Assembly: GCA_025361665.1 (NCBI GenBank)
Contig: JANYKF010000325.1
Span: 1 to 5,283 of the forward strand
Direction of reading: 5' to 3'
Origin: Clostridiaceae bacterium
GTDB lineage: Bacteria > Bacillota > Clostridia > DSM-8532
Length of the DNA stretch: 5,283 bases
The notes beneath the pieces were generated by a model. That model worked only from the letters and a program-made list of their open reading frames with translations, ran no database searches and was not told the DNA's origin. Of the stretch, positions 1 to 5,283 are shown piece after piece; the first letter of the stretch is position 1; each line of letters begins with the position of its first letter. Position numbers and translations under genes: made by a program.

Positions 1-14
1 ACGTACGGTTCTGT

Positions 15-79
15 GAGGGGCAACAGACATTCCCTTCACTCAGAATATAAGTTTGAAAGGAGTGTCGAGTTGTCTACTC
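15..79 (+). ncRNA. Group II intron domain VI with bulged branch-point A76
   Basis: I can fold this stretch by hand into one long hairpin. Pairs are 15-17 with 77-79, then A76 left unpaired, then 18-24 with 69-75 (including G-U wobbles 18-75 and 20-73), an asymmetric internal loop at A25 opposite 67-68, then 26-33 with 59-66, a C34/A58 mismatch, and 35-38 with 54-57, closing a loop at 39-53. The unpaired A76 is the seventh base from the intron end, counted inclusively, which is where the lariat branch point of bacterial introns such as Ll.LtrB sits. One neighbouring pair is a G-U wobble, as is common at branch sites. This structure is what raises the intron call above a sequence match to domain V alone. 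Confidence 0.82.
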
Positions 80-82
80 GAC
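56..82 (+). promoter_or_regulatory. Intron-borne Shine-Dalgarno-like site followed by a 7-bp hairpin
   Basis: AAAGGAG at 56-62 is a strong Shine-Dalgarno match, but it sits inside intron domain VI, 25 bases before the ATG at 88. Between them GTCGAGT (64-70) is perfectly complementary to ACTCGAC (76-82), with a 5-base loop at 71-75. If that hairpin formed in unspliced RNA, the effective spacing to the ATG would shrink to about 6 bases. An in-frame TTG at 70 also lies 7 bases after the site. The alternative hairpin is incompatible with domain VI because it uses the same 3' strand and pairs the branch-point A76. Whether it matters in the cell is unknown, and the Shine-Dalgarno match may be accidental. 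Confidence 0.35.
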
Positions 83-87
83 GACCG

Positions 88-1464
88 ATGATGAGCGCTA
101 AAATACTGGTGGTCAGACCCAAGACAATTGAGGATGTCCTGGTGAATCCGGGTATCGGGTTTACAACCTTTCAACGTTTCAACGGGGATGTTCTGAATGA
201 AGGCAGAACATGGACGGAAGGCTTTCCAATAGACTATCAGGAGTATAAGGGCACTCTGGAGAATATCGATCATCCGGAAACATCAATAGCCTATTTTCGC
301 ATATACTGGAGATTTATCGAGCCGGAACAGGGATTGTTCAGTTGGGATTTGATAGACAAGGCATTGGAAACGGCCAAATCAAGGAAACAGACATTGATGC
401 TCCGCATTGCACCTCACGGGTTGTTTGGAGACGGTGACGATGTGCCTGTCTGGTATCGGCAAATCGTGGGGGAACGGATGAAATGGCCTGAGCAGAAGTG
501 GCTGGTCAATCCGGAAGATCCGCTGTATCTCGAACATTTTGGCGGGCTCATCCGCGCATTGGGGAAACGATATGACGGTCATCCGGATCTTGAGAGCATC
601 GATGCCGCGCTTATCGGTGCGTGGGGCGAGGGCGAGGGGACTGACCTGCTTCAAGAGGCTACCATGCATGCGCTTGTGGACGCGTACACGGACAATTTCA
701 AAGTCACGCCGATCCTGACGATGCTATACGATGGAGACAGCAATCGATATGCCCTATCAAAAGCCAATGTGGGCTATCGTGGAGATTGCCTGGGGGATTC
801 AAGGGAAGGGTCGCCTTATCTTGGTGATTTCAAGGACTTCGATTCTGAAAGCTGGTCCCACATGATCGATCTTTATCCAAGGCAAATCATCTGCGCGGGC
901 ATACAGGATGCATGGCTGAAAGCGCCCGTGTCCTTTGAAGTGTGCTGGGTGATGCTGCATTGGCTTGACATGGGCTGGGACATTGACTGTATCATTGAAC
1001 AATCATTGAAATGGCATATTTCATCCTTCAATGCAAAATCATCCGCTGTTCCTCCCGTTTGGAAATCGAAAGTGGATGGATGGTTGAGGAAAATGGGCTA
1101 CAGACTGGCCTTGAGGAGATTCACCTATCCGGAAACCGTACAAGCCGGAGGGTTGGCGGCGTATACCTGCTGGCTGGAAAACACGGGTGTGGCACCTTGC
1201 TACAAGCCATTCAAGTTCGCATTCAGGTTGAAAAGTGAGTTGGAATCACGAGTCTTCACAACAGAGGCCGACATAGGACAATGGCTGCCTGGAGACTCTG
1301 TATATGACGGTTCTTTCATCGTCCCCACGGATATGCCGGTAGGCTCATATGAAATCCAGACTGGAATCATCGATGGCATGACCATGGAACCCAGTGTGAA
1401 GTTGGCTATGGAGGGAATCCAGCCGGACGGGTGGTATTCCCTCGGGAAGATTCATGTCGGTTGA
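88..1464 (+). CDS. Glycoside-hydrolase-like TIM-barrel protein with C-terminal DUF4832-type domain
   Basis: The product of 458 residues probably acts on a glycan in the cytoplasm, as no signal peptide is visible. The N-terminal part (about residues 10-320) resembles barrel glycosidases. It has an early VNPGIGF segment, then YFRIYWRFIEPEQG, typical of GH42/GH5-like barrels, then GAWGEGEG with Glu181 as candidate acid/base (Glu183 also near), and SFEVCW with Glu284 as candidate nucleophile. The last 110 or so residues form a beta-rich domain (YRLALRRFTYPETV, then ENTGVAPCYKP) that I recognise as DUF4832-like. Those catalytic assignments are inferred from position. Start: ATG at 88 or 91. A longer frame opens at 13 but lies inside the intron, so it is not used. 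After splicing, the ribosome binding site would come from the 5' exon, outside the window. If the intron interrupts coding sequence instead, the true start is further left. It is the first of four co-directional genes. Confidence 0.8.
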   Translation: MMSAKILVVRPKTIEDVLVNPGIGFTTFQRFNGDVLNEGRTWTEGFPIDYQEYKGTLENIDHPETSIAYFRIYWRFIEPEQGLFSWDLIDKALETAKSRKQTLMLRIAPHGLFGDGDDVPVWYRQIVGERMKWPEQKWLVNPEDPLYLEHFGGLIRALGKRYDGHPDLESIDAALIGAWGEGEGTDLLQEATMHALVDAYTDNFKVTPILTMLYDGDSNRYALSKANVGYRGDCLGDSREGSPYLGDFKDFDSESWSHMIDLYPRQIICAGIQDAWLKAPVSFEVCWVMLHWLDMGWDIDCIIEQSLKWHISSFNAKSSAVPPVWKSKVDGWLRKMGYRLALRRFTYPETVQAGGLAAYTCWLENTGVAPCYKPFKFAFRLKSELESRVFTTEADIGQWLPGDSVYDGSFIVPTDMPVGSYEIQTGIIDGMTMEPSVKLAMEGIQPDGWYSLGKIHVG

Positions 1465-1548
1465 ATGTCAGGCGTATTTTTTCTTATTGCGCTTCCTGAT
1501 GGAGACATGCTACGCTTCACTTATGTTTCACACACGCGAGGGCTTCCA
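1465..1548 (+). other. Gap between glycosidase-like gene and nitrilase gene; alternative nitrilase starts
   Basis: An ATG at 1465 directly abuts the TGA of the preceding gene and is in frame with the nitrilase-family gene, adding 28 residues. I prefer the ATG at 1549. GAGGG at 1538-1542 lies 6 bases before it, and homology to the hydrolase family begins only about ten residues after it. The 1465 start has only a weak GGGAAG upstream, 16 bases away, and the ATG at 1507 has GGAG only two bases away. The added residues look non-conserved. I see no promoter or terminator in these 84 bases, so transcription probably continues through. Confidence 0.5.
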
Positions 1549-2442
1549 ATGATTAACATCAATCCGTCAACATCCGGAGTTCGTATCAGAATCGGCAGCT
1601 TTCAGGGACCAGTCGCTGAAAATGATCTGGAAGCCAACCTTCGTAAAGTTCGCGAAGTGATATCGGATCATGCCGACTCTCTGGACTTTCTCTGCTTTCC
1701 TGAAACATATTTGTCGGGATATGCGCCGGAGTCCATTGAAGGGAGCGCCATCACTCTTGCCGATCCGCGTTTCCTTGAACTCGTTGAATTCACGGCTGGC
1801 TATGATACTGTGATTCTCGTCGGATTGAGCGAACGCCGCAGGGACGGCGTATACAATTCCCAATCGGTGCTCTACCGCGGCCGACTTCTTGGTGTGCAAA
1901 CCAAAATTATGCCGACATTGGGATTTGACATCAATTATTTTCAAAACGAACTCGATATCAGGATTTTTGAGGCCAAAGGCGTGAAATTCGGCATCGCAAT
2001 CTGCCATACCACCTCATATGTGGAGCCTGCACTCTATATGCGCCTCAATGGGGCCAGACTCCTCTTCACACCGCACTTCAACGACATGAGTCCAGAAACC
2101 GTTGTTCCCGGTGAAGGAGTCATCTCGTCCCATGCCCATCGGAAGATGGTGCTCAATAACCAGGCTGCTCTTGCGACATTGCTTAAAATGGTGGTGGTCC
2201 GCTCCAATGTCGTCGTCATATCGCCGGCGCACCTTGGGTGGGGTGACAGCAACATATGGGACATGGACGGCATACTTGCGGCGGAAGGGGAACCGTTTAC
2301 TGAATGTGTCGTCAAGGCCGACTTCCCGATAGAGGTTTTCACTATGCAGAACTTCATCAATCACAAGGAAGTACCCTTGCAGCTTTATCGTATGATAGCC
2401 AGTGCGGGAGAACGATACCTCGCTGACGAGGCAATGGTTTAG
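1549..2442 (+). CDS. Carbon-nitrogen hydrolase (nitrilase superfamily amidohydrolase)
   Basis: The 297-residue product belongs to the superfamily that hydrolyses amide, carbamoyl or nitrile C-N bonds using a Glu-Lys-Cys triad. All three residues are in place with normal spacing: Glu52 in LCFPETYLSGY, Lys119 in GVQTKIMPT, and Cys152 in FGIAICHTTS. The length fits a single-domain member. The stretch LVEFTAGYDTVILVGLSER followed by YNSQSVLYRGRLLG is also typical of the family. After the catalytic Cys many relatives have an acidic or Tyr-Asp pair; here it is His153-Thr-Thr, while the later Glu-Pro pair is kept. No signal peptide is seen, so it is cytoplasmic. The substrate cannot be told from sequence. 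The setting between two glycosidase-type genes suggests an amide formed on, or released from, a sugar conjugate. A deaminated-glutathione amidase or ureidopropionase-like role is possible but has no support here. Confidence 0.9.
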   Translation: MININPSTSGVRIRIGSFQGPVAENDLEANLRKVREVISDHADSLDFLCFPETYLSGYAPESIEGSAITLADPRFLELVEFTAGYDTVILVGLSERRRDGVYNSQSVLYRGRLLGVQTKIMPTLGFDINYFQNELDIRIFEAKGVKFGIAICHTTSYVEPALYMRLNGARLLFTPHFNDMSPETVVPGEGVISSHAHRKMVLNNQAALATLLKMVVVRSNVVVISPAHLGWGDSNIWDMDGILAAEGEPFTECVVKADFPIEVFTMQNFINHKEVPLQLYRMIASAGERYLADEAMV

Positions 2443-2526
2443 CAGACGAAAATGCGGCTGTGGAATCATTTTCATGGAGTTGGAGATTTGGATTCGTAGT
2501 CATATGGGCGGAAAAGGAGAACCGCA

Positions 2527-2611
2527 ATGAAGATTCGAATACCGGGCACATCACCGGCAGGCATGACAAACCGTGAACGTTTCGAGACATTAAATGCGGG
2601 AGGAAAAGCAG
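2527..2611 (+). pseudogene. Possible 5' remnant of a uroporphyrinogen-decarboxylase-family gene, or a leader peptide
   Basis: AAAAGGAGA at 2512-2520 sits 6 bases before the ATG at 2527, one of the best initiation signals in the window, yet the frame does not lead into the fucosidase. It begins MKIRIPGTSPAG and then MTNRERFETLNAG (second ATG at 2563). MTNRERF closely resembles the usual N-terminus of URO-D-superfamily methyltransferase-like proteins, which often start MTxRERF. After that the frame runs out of phase into the fucosidase coding region and ends by 2802 in composition that looks like a shadow. The similarity spans only about seven residues. It may instead be a translated leader that couples to the fucosidase start. 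Confidence is low for either reading. Confidence 0.22.
2598..2603 (+). promoter_or_regulatory. Ribosome binding site of the fucosidase gene
   Basis: GGGAGG lies 8 bases before the ATG at 2612. This decides the start: the upstream in-frame ATG at 2594 would put this Shine-Dalgarno sequence inside the coding region and has no good site of its own. Confidence 0.75.
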
Positions 2612-3958
2612 ATGAACATCGATGTCAAGGCCTTTTTGAAACAGACTGCATCCGTCAGGCCGTCACAAAGGCAACTCGATTGGTTCGACACGGAATTCTA
2701 TGCATTCGTCCATTTTTCTCCCAATACGTACACCGATCTGGAATGGGGAGAAGGCAACGAGGATCCGGCCATCTTCAATCCAACGGATCTGGATTGCGAT
2801 GAATGGGTGAAAGCCATCAAATCAGCCGGCATGAAGGGTATGGTTCTCACGGCGAAGCACCATGACGGGTTCTGCCTGTGGCCTTCCAGTCATACGGAAC
2901 ACTGCGTCCGGAACAGCCCCTTCCTGGACGGGAAAGGCGATATTGTCAAGTCGGCGTCGGAAGCCTGCCGTCGCGGCGGCATCAAGTTCGGATTTTATCT
3001 TTCGCCTTGGGACAGGAATTCGGAATTCTATGGAACGCCATCCTACAATGACTTTTACCGTGCCCAACTGACAGAACTATTGACGCAGTACGGCGATATT
3101 TTCATGGTATGGTTTGACAATGCATGCGGTGAAGGCTCGAATGGGAAAAAGCAGGTTTACGATTTTGAAAGCTATATCCGCCTGATCAGGCAATATCAGC
3201 CGGATGCATGCATTTTCAATGATTTCGGGCCCGATGTGCGGTGGTGCGGCAATGAAAGCGGGTCGGCGCGTGTGGCTGAATGGGCTGTCGTTCCGCATGA
3301 ATTGTGCCATTACGCCGAACCGCAGACATCGGGAGCACCCCTGAAGGGTGACTTGAGCCACATGTATGCGACCGACAGCGACATGGGCGCGCTATCGAAC
3401 ATCATATACTCGAAAGGGCTTGTTTTTGCCGGTTCCGAAATCAACATGTCCATCCGTCCCGGATGGTTTCACCACGTGAACGAAGAACCGCATTCGCTGG
3501 AACGCCTGATGGATACCTACATGAATTCCGTTGGTGGAAATACCTGTTTTCACCTGAATATCCCGCCCATGAAAAACGGCCGCTTTGATCCGCGTGACAT
3601 CAAAAGGCTGAAGAGCCTGGGGGATGCGCTGCGTGAAGCCTTCTCAAAACGGATTCCAGCCAGAATCGCCAAGTCCTTCGAAATCGAAAGTGAAACCCAG
3701 TGCGTCTATCATGTGAAACTTGCCAAACATCAGATTGTCAGATACATCGTGCTGTCGGAAGACATCGCCCAGGGGCAGCGTGTGGAATCCTTCGTGCTGC
3801 AGGCGAGGGATGAGGATGGCAAATGGATGCCGTTTTACCGGGGAAACTGCATCGGCCACAAGAAAATCTGCCGGGTCAATCTTGATACGGATGAATTCAG
3901 GCTGTTCGTGACTTCGGCACGGGATGAAGCCCTGCTGCGTGACTTAGCGGTTTATTAG
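2612..3958 (+). CDS. GH29 alpha-L-fucosidase, cytoplasmic
   Basis: The 448-residue enzyme should remove terminal alpha-L-fucose with retention of configuration. The GH29 barrel covers about residues 1-340. The marks are YAFVHFSPNTYTDLEWG near the N-terminus, TAKHHDGFCLW with His83 and His84 in the fucose pocket, GFYLSPWDRN, and VWFDNACGEG with Asp169 as nucleophile. GPDVRWCGNESG carries Glu215, placed like the acid/base of 1,3/1,4-fucosidases of subfamily B, about 45 residues after the nucleophile. MSIRPGWFHH (279-288) and PPMKNGRFD (318-326) are further family blocks. Residues from about 350 on form a small beta domain like those that end other GH29 proteins. There is no signal peptide, so the substrate is probably imported oligosaccharide. 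Position 170 is Asn where many relatives have Gly. Subfamily B membership, and so preference for alpha-1,3/1,4 linkages, is inference. Confidence 0.94.
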   Translation: MNIDVKAFLKQTASVRPSQRQLDWFDTEFYAFVHFSPNTYTDLEWGEGNEDPAIFNPTDLDCDEWVKAIKSAGMKGMVLTAKHHDGFCLWPSSHTEHCVRNSPFLDGKGDIVKSASEACRRGGIKFGFYLSPWDRNSEFYGTPSYNDFYRAQLTELLTQYGDIFMVWFDNACGEGSNGKKQVYDFESYIRLIRQYQPDACIFNDFGPDVRWCGNESGSARVAEWAVVPHELCHYAEPQTSGAPLKGDLSHMYATDSDMGALSNIIYSKGLVFAGSEINMSIRPGWFHHVNEEPHSLERLMDTYMNSVGGNTCFHLNIPPMKNGRFDPRDIKRLKSLGDALREAFSKRIPARIAKSFEIESETQCVYHVKLAKHQIVRYIVLSEDIAQGQRVESFVLQARDEDGKWMPFYRGNCIGHKKICRVNLDTDEFRLFVTSARDEALLRDLAVY

Positions 3959-4033
3959 GCGTGGCTTGCCGGTAATCAAACAGCTGTGGGCAGGCTCATT
4001 CCCTCAGCAGTCCGATTGTTTGCAGAGCCATGG

Positions 4034-4040
4034 CGGAAGG
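4034..4040 (+). promoter_or_regulatory. Ribosome binding site of the PHP-domain gene
   Basis: GGAAGGG ends 11 bases before the ATG at 4052, somewhat distant but the best purine tract in the gap. Another ATG at 4030 is out of frame and reaches a stop codon after ten codons, so it is not the start. The 93-base gap after the fucosidase contains no clear promoter. Confidence 0.5.
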
Positions 4041-4051
4041 GAATACGCGAA

Positions 4052-5283
4052 ATGAAACGTGAACTTGCCGATTATGACGTTTTCCCCAAAATCATCGAAT
4101 CCGGGAAAAAAACAAGCATCACCATACGACCCCTTGGACAGCATGCGGGTTTTGCACCTGATGCCGATTACCGGATTGTATTCCTTCCAATGTGTCAAAG
4201 CAGGGAATCTGAGAATCTGGAATATGAACAGGTCATCGTGAAGCCCCGGGCAGGCACCCTTGTGTTCGAACACGCATTTCCATGGGAACAGGCTCATATC
4301 ATCAGGGTTTTCAAGCTTCCCGCGAAAGATGGTGGAGAACTGCTTGGGAACTTCATGGTGTATTCTCTGCTTCCGGATCTTTACGGGCGCAGGCCATACC
4401 GCGGCGATTTCCATGCACATACCTGCCGGTCGGATGGTCATGAGTCTCCCGCCATCGTGGCAGCCAATTACCGGAAAAGCGGGTTTGATTTTCTCGCGAT
4501 TACCGACCATCATAAGCGTTCCCCTTCCGTCGAGGCCATCGAAGCGTATGAGAAGGCGCCCATCGACTTGAAACTGTTTTTTGGGGAAGAAGTGCATCCG
4601 CTGCAGAATCATGTCCACATGGTGAACTTCGGCGGAAATTTCAGTGTTAACGCGCTGTTTGAATCGGATCCGGATCAATACTACCGCGAAGTCAATACGC
4701 TGCTGGCGGATCTTGATGTCCCCACAGGCGTGAATGCATTTCAATATGCGTCCTGCGCGTGGTGCTTCGACCGCATCAGGGAAGCGGGAGGGTTGGGCAT
4801 CTTCTGCCACCCCTACTGGGTCGCCAATGTCTATCACGTGCAGGAGAACCTGGTGGATTATCTCTTTGAGAAGAAGCCATTCGACGCGTTTGAAGTACTC
4901 GGCGGGCACGAGGTTTACAGCAACAACCTGCAGACTGCCTATTATCAGGAAGCCCGGGCAAAAGGCATGACCATTCCAATCGTGGGCGCCAGCGACTCGC
5001 ATGGCACGGAGAATGCCATGTGGTTCAACTGGATGTATACCCTGGCATTTTCAAAAGATACTCAACTGGAAAGCATCACTTCATCGGTCAAGGATTGCTT
5101 CAGCGTGGCCGTCGAGCATTACCCGGGCGAAGCGTTCAGAATATACGGCCCTTTCAGATTGGTGAAATATGCCGATTTCCTGCTGAACGAGTATTTTCCG
5201 CTTCATGATCCGCTTTGCTTTGAAGAGGGCCGCCTGATGAAAGCATATGCGTGTGGTGACGAAAAAGCGCTGGAGCTCCTGAA
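4052..5283 (+). CDS. PHP-domain metallohydrolase with N-terminal beta-rich domain (3' end missing)
   Basis: The first 410 codons are present; the gene continues past the right edge. Residues from about 115 form a PHP (polymerase and histidinol phosphatase) domain, a metal-dependent phosphoesterase or hydrolase fold. Its metal ligands are all visible: RGDFHAHTCRSDG with His121 and His123, AITDHH with Asp152-His154, FFGEEVHP with Glu180, NHVHMVNFG with His187 and His189, FCHPYW with His253, and GASDSHG with Asp315 and His317. Residues 1-115 are a separate beta-rich region (SITIRPLGQH, then YRIVFLPM), as in CehA/McbA-type stand-alone PHP proteins found in sugar-use loci. No signal peptide is seen. 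The natural substrate is unknown; a sugar phosphate or phosphodiester is plausible. This reading frame is complete through the window with no stop codons. The long open frame on the opposite strand at 4004-5002 is its shadow. Confidence 0.9.
   Translation, partial: MKRELADYDVFPKIIESGKKTSITIRPLGQHAGFAPDADYRIVFLPMCQSRESENLEYEQVIVKPRAGTLVFEHAFPWEQAHIIRVFKLPAKDGGELLGNFMVYSLLPDLYGRRPYRGDFHAHTCRSDGHESPAIVAANYRKSGFDFLAITDHHKRSPSVEAIEAYEKAPIDLKLFFGEEVHPLQNHVHMVNFGGNFSVNALFESDPDQYYREVNTLLADLDVPTGVNAFQYASCAWCFDRIREAGGLGIFCHPYWVANVYHVQENLVDYLFEKKPFDAFEVLGGHEVYSNNLQTAYYQEARAKGMTIPIVGASDSHGTENAMWFNWMYTLAFSKDTQLESITSSVKDCFSVAVEHYPGEAFRIYGPFRLVKYADFLLNEYFPLHDPLCFEEGRLMKAYACGDEKALELL

Larger units (their letters stand above)
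1..82 (+). mobile_element. 3' end of a group II intron (domain V 3' strand and domain VI)
   Basis: A group II intron is a self-splicing ribozyme and retroelement; only its last 82 bases are in the window. Bases 1-11 read ACGTACGGTTC, the highly conserved 3' strand of catalytic domain V, whose 5' strand and tetraloop lie to the left. A short linker leads into domain VI. The element ends CTACTCGAC at 74-82, the usual pyrimidine-A-pyrimidine ending with a terminal AY, so the predicted 3' splice site is after base 82. The intron lies in the same orientation as the downstream genes, so it could be spliced from their transcript. Any reverse transcriptase/maturase would be encoded in domain IV, outside the window. 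The intron subclass cannot be fixed from this fragment; the domain VI form with a bulged branch point is IIB-like. Confidence 0.88.
2443..2611 (+). other. 169-base intergenic region before the fucosidase gene
   Basis: This is the widest gap in the window. No stem-loop with a T-run follows the nitrilase stop codon, and I find no convincing -35/-10 pair. The right half carries a strong ribosome binding site (2513-2520) and a short reading frame described separately. A 15-codon frame at 2452-2499 has no ribosome binding site and looks like chance. The gap therefore holds either a leader peptide or the trace of a lost gene, and otherwise nothing recognisable. Confidence 0.5.

Noticed and set aside
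13..87. Extended N-terminus of the glycosidase-like gene starting at ATG 13
   Set aside because: These bases belong to the group II intron's domain V/VI region, and the encoded residues do not resemble the protein family. The open frame is accidental.
1465..1548. Nitrilase start at 1465, touching the previous stop codon
   Set aside because: The upstream signal is weak and distant, and the added residues look unlike the family. ATG 1549 with GAGGG six bases before it is better, though 1465 cannot be excluded.
2014..2475. Reverse-strand open frame over the 3' half of the nitrilase gene
   Set aside because: It overlaps conserved coding sequence of the forward gene and shows no family features or ribosome binding site of note.
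2452..2499. 15-codon frame after the nitrilase gene
   Set aside because: It has no ribosome binding site and no recognisable peptide motif; too short to support.
3963..3996. Stem GGCTTGCC / GGCAGGCT after the fucosidase stop, possible terminator
   Set aside because: The 8-bp stem includes two G-U pairs and has an 18-base loop, and no T-run follows. It does not look like an intrinsic terminator.
4004..5002. Reverse-strand open frame of 332 codons
   Set aside because: It lies antisense to the PHP-domain gene, whose metal-binding motifs are all intact. The reverse product has no recognisable domain and looks like a codon-bias shadow.

Overview
The window is about 5.3 kb of bacterial DNA of moderate GC, all read on the + strand. 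It begins inside the 3' end of a group II intron. It then carries three complete genes and the first 410 codons of a fourth, which runs off the right edge. Strong purine-rich ribosome binding sites, the group II intron and several cytoplasmic-type carbohydrate enzymes without signal peptides fit a gut or environmental anaerobe of Firmicutes (Clostridia) type. Spirochaetes or a Lentisphaerae-like lineage are not excluded, and I cannot name a species.

Layout: 1-82 is the 3' strand of intron domain V plus a full domain VI with a bulged branch-point adenosine; the predicted 3' splice site follows base 82. 88-1464 encodes a TIM-barrel glycosidase-like protein with a C-terminal DUF4832-type beta domain; its start codon lies only 5 bases after the splice site. 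1549-2442 encodes a carbon-nitrogen hydrolase (nitrilase superfamily) with an intact Glu-Lys-Cys triad. 2443-2611 is a gap with a well-initiated short reading frame whose residues resemble the start of a uroporphyrinogen-decarboxylase-family protein. 2612-3958 encodes a GH29 alpha-L-fucosidase. 4052 to the edge encodes a PHP-domain metallohydrolase with an extra N-terminal beta-rich domain.

The four genes point the same way with gaps of 84 to 169 bases and no convincing terminator between them, so they probably form one catabolic operon. The likely theme is intracellular dismantling of an imported fucosylated glycoconjugate: two glycosidase-like enzymes, one C-N bond hydrolase and one metal-dependent phosphoesterase or hydrolase. 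The exact substrate is inference. The most unusual feature is the intron placed directly before the first gene's start codon, which could make splicing control its translation.
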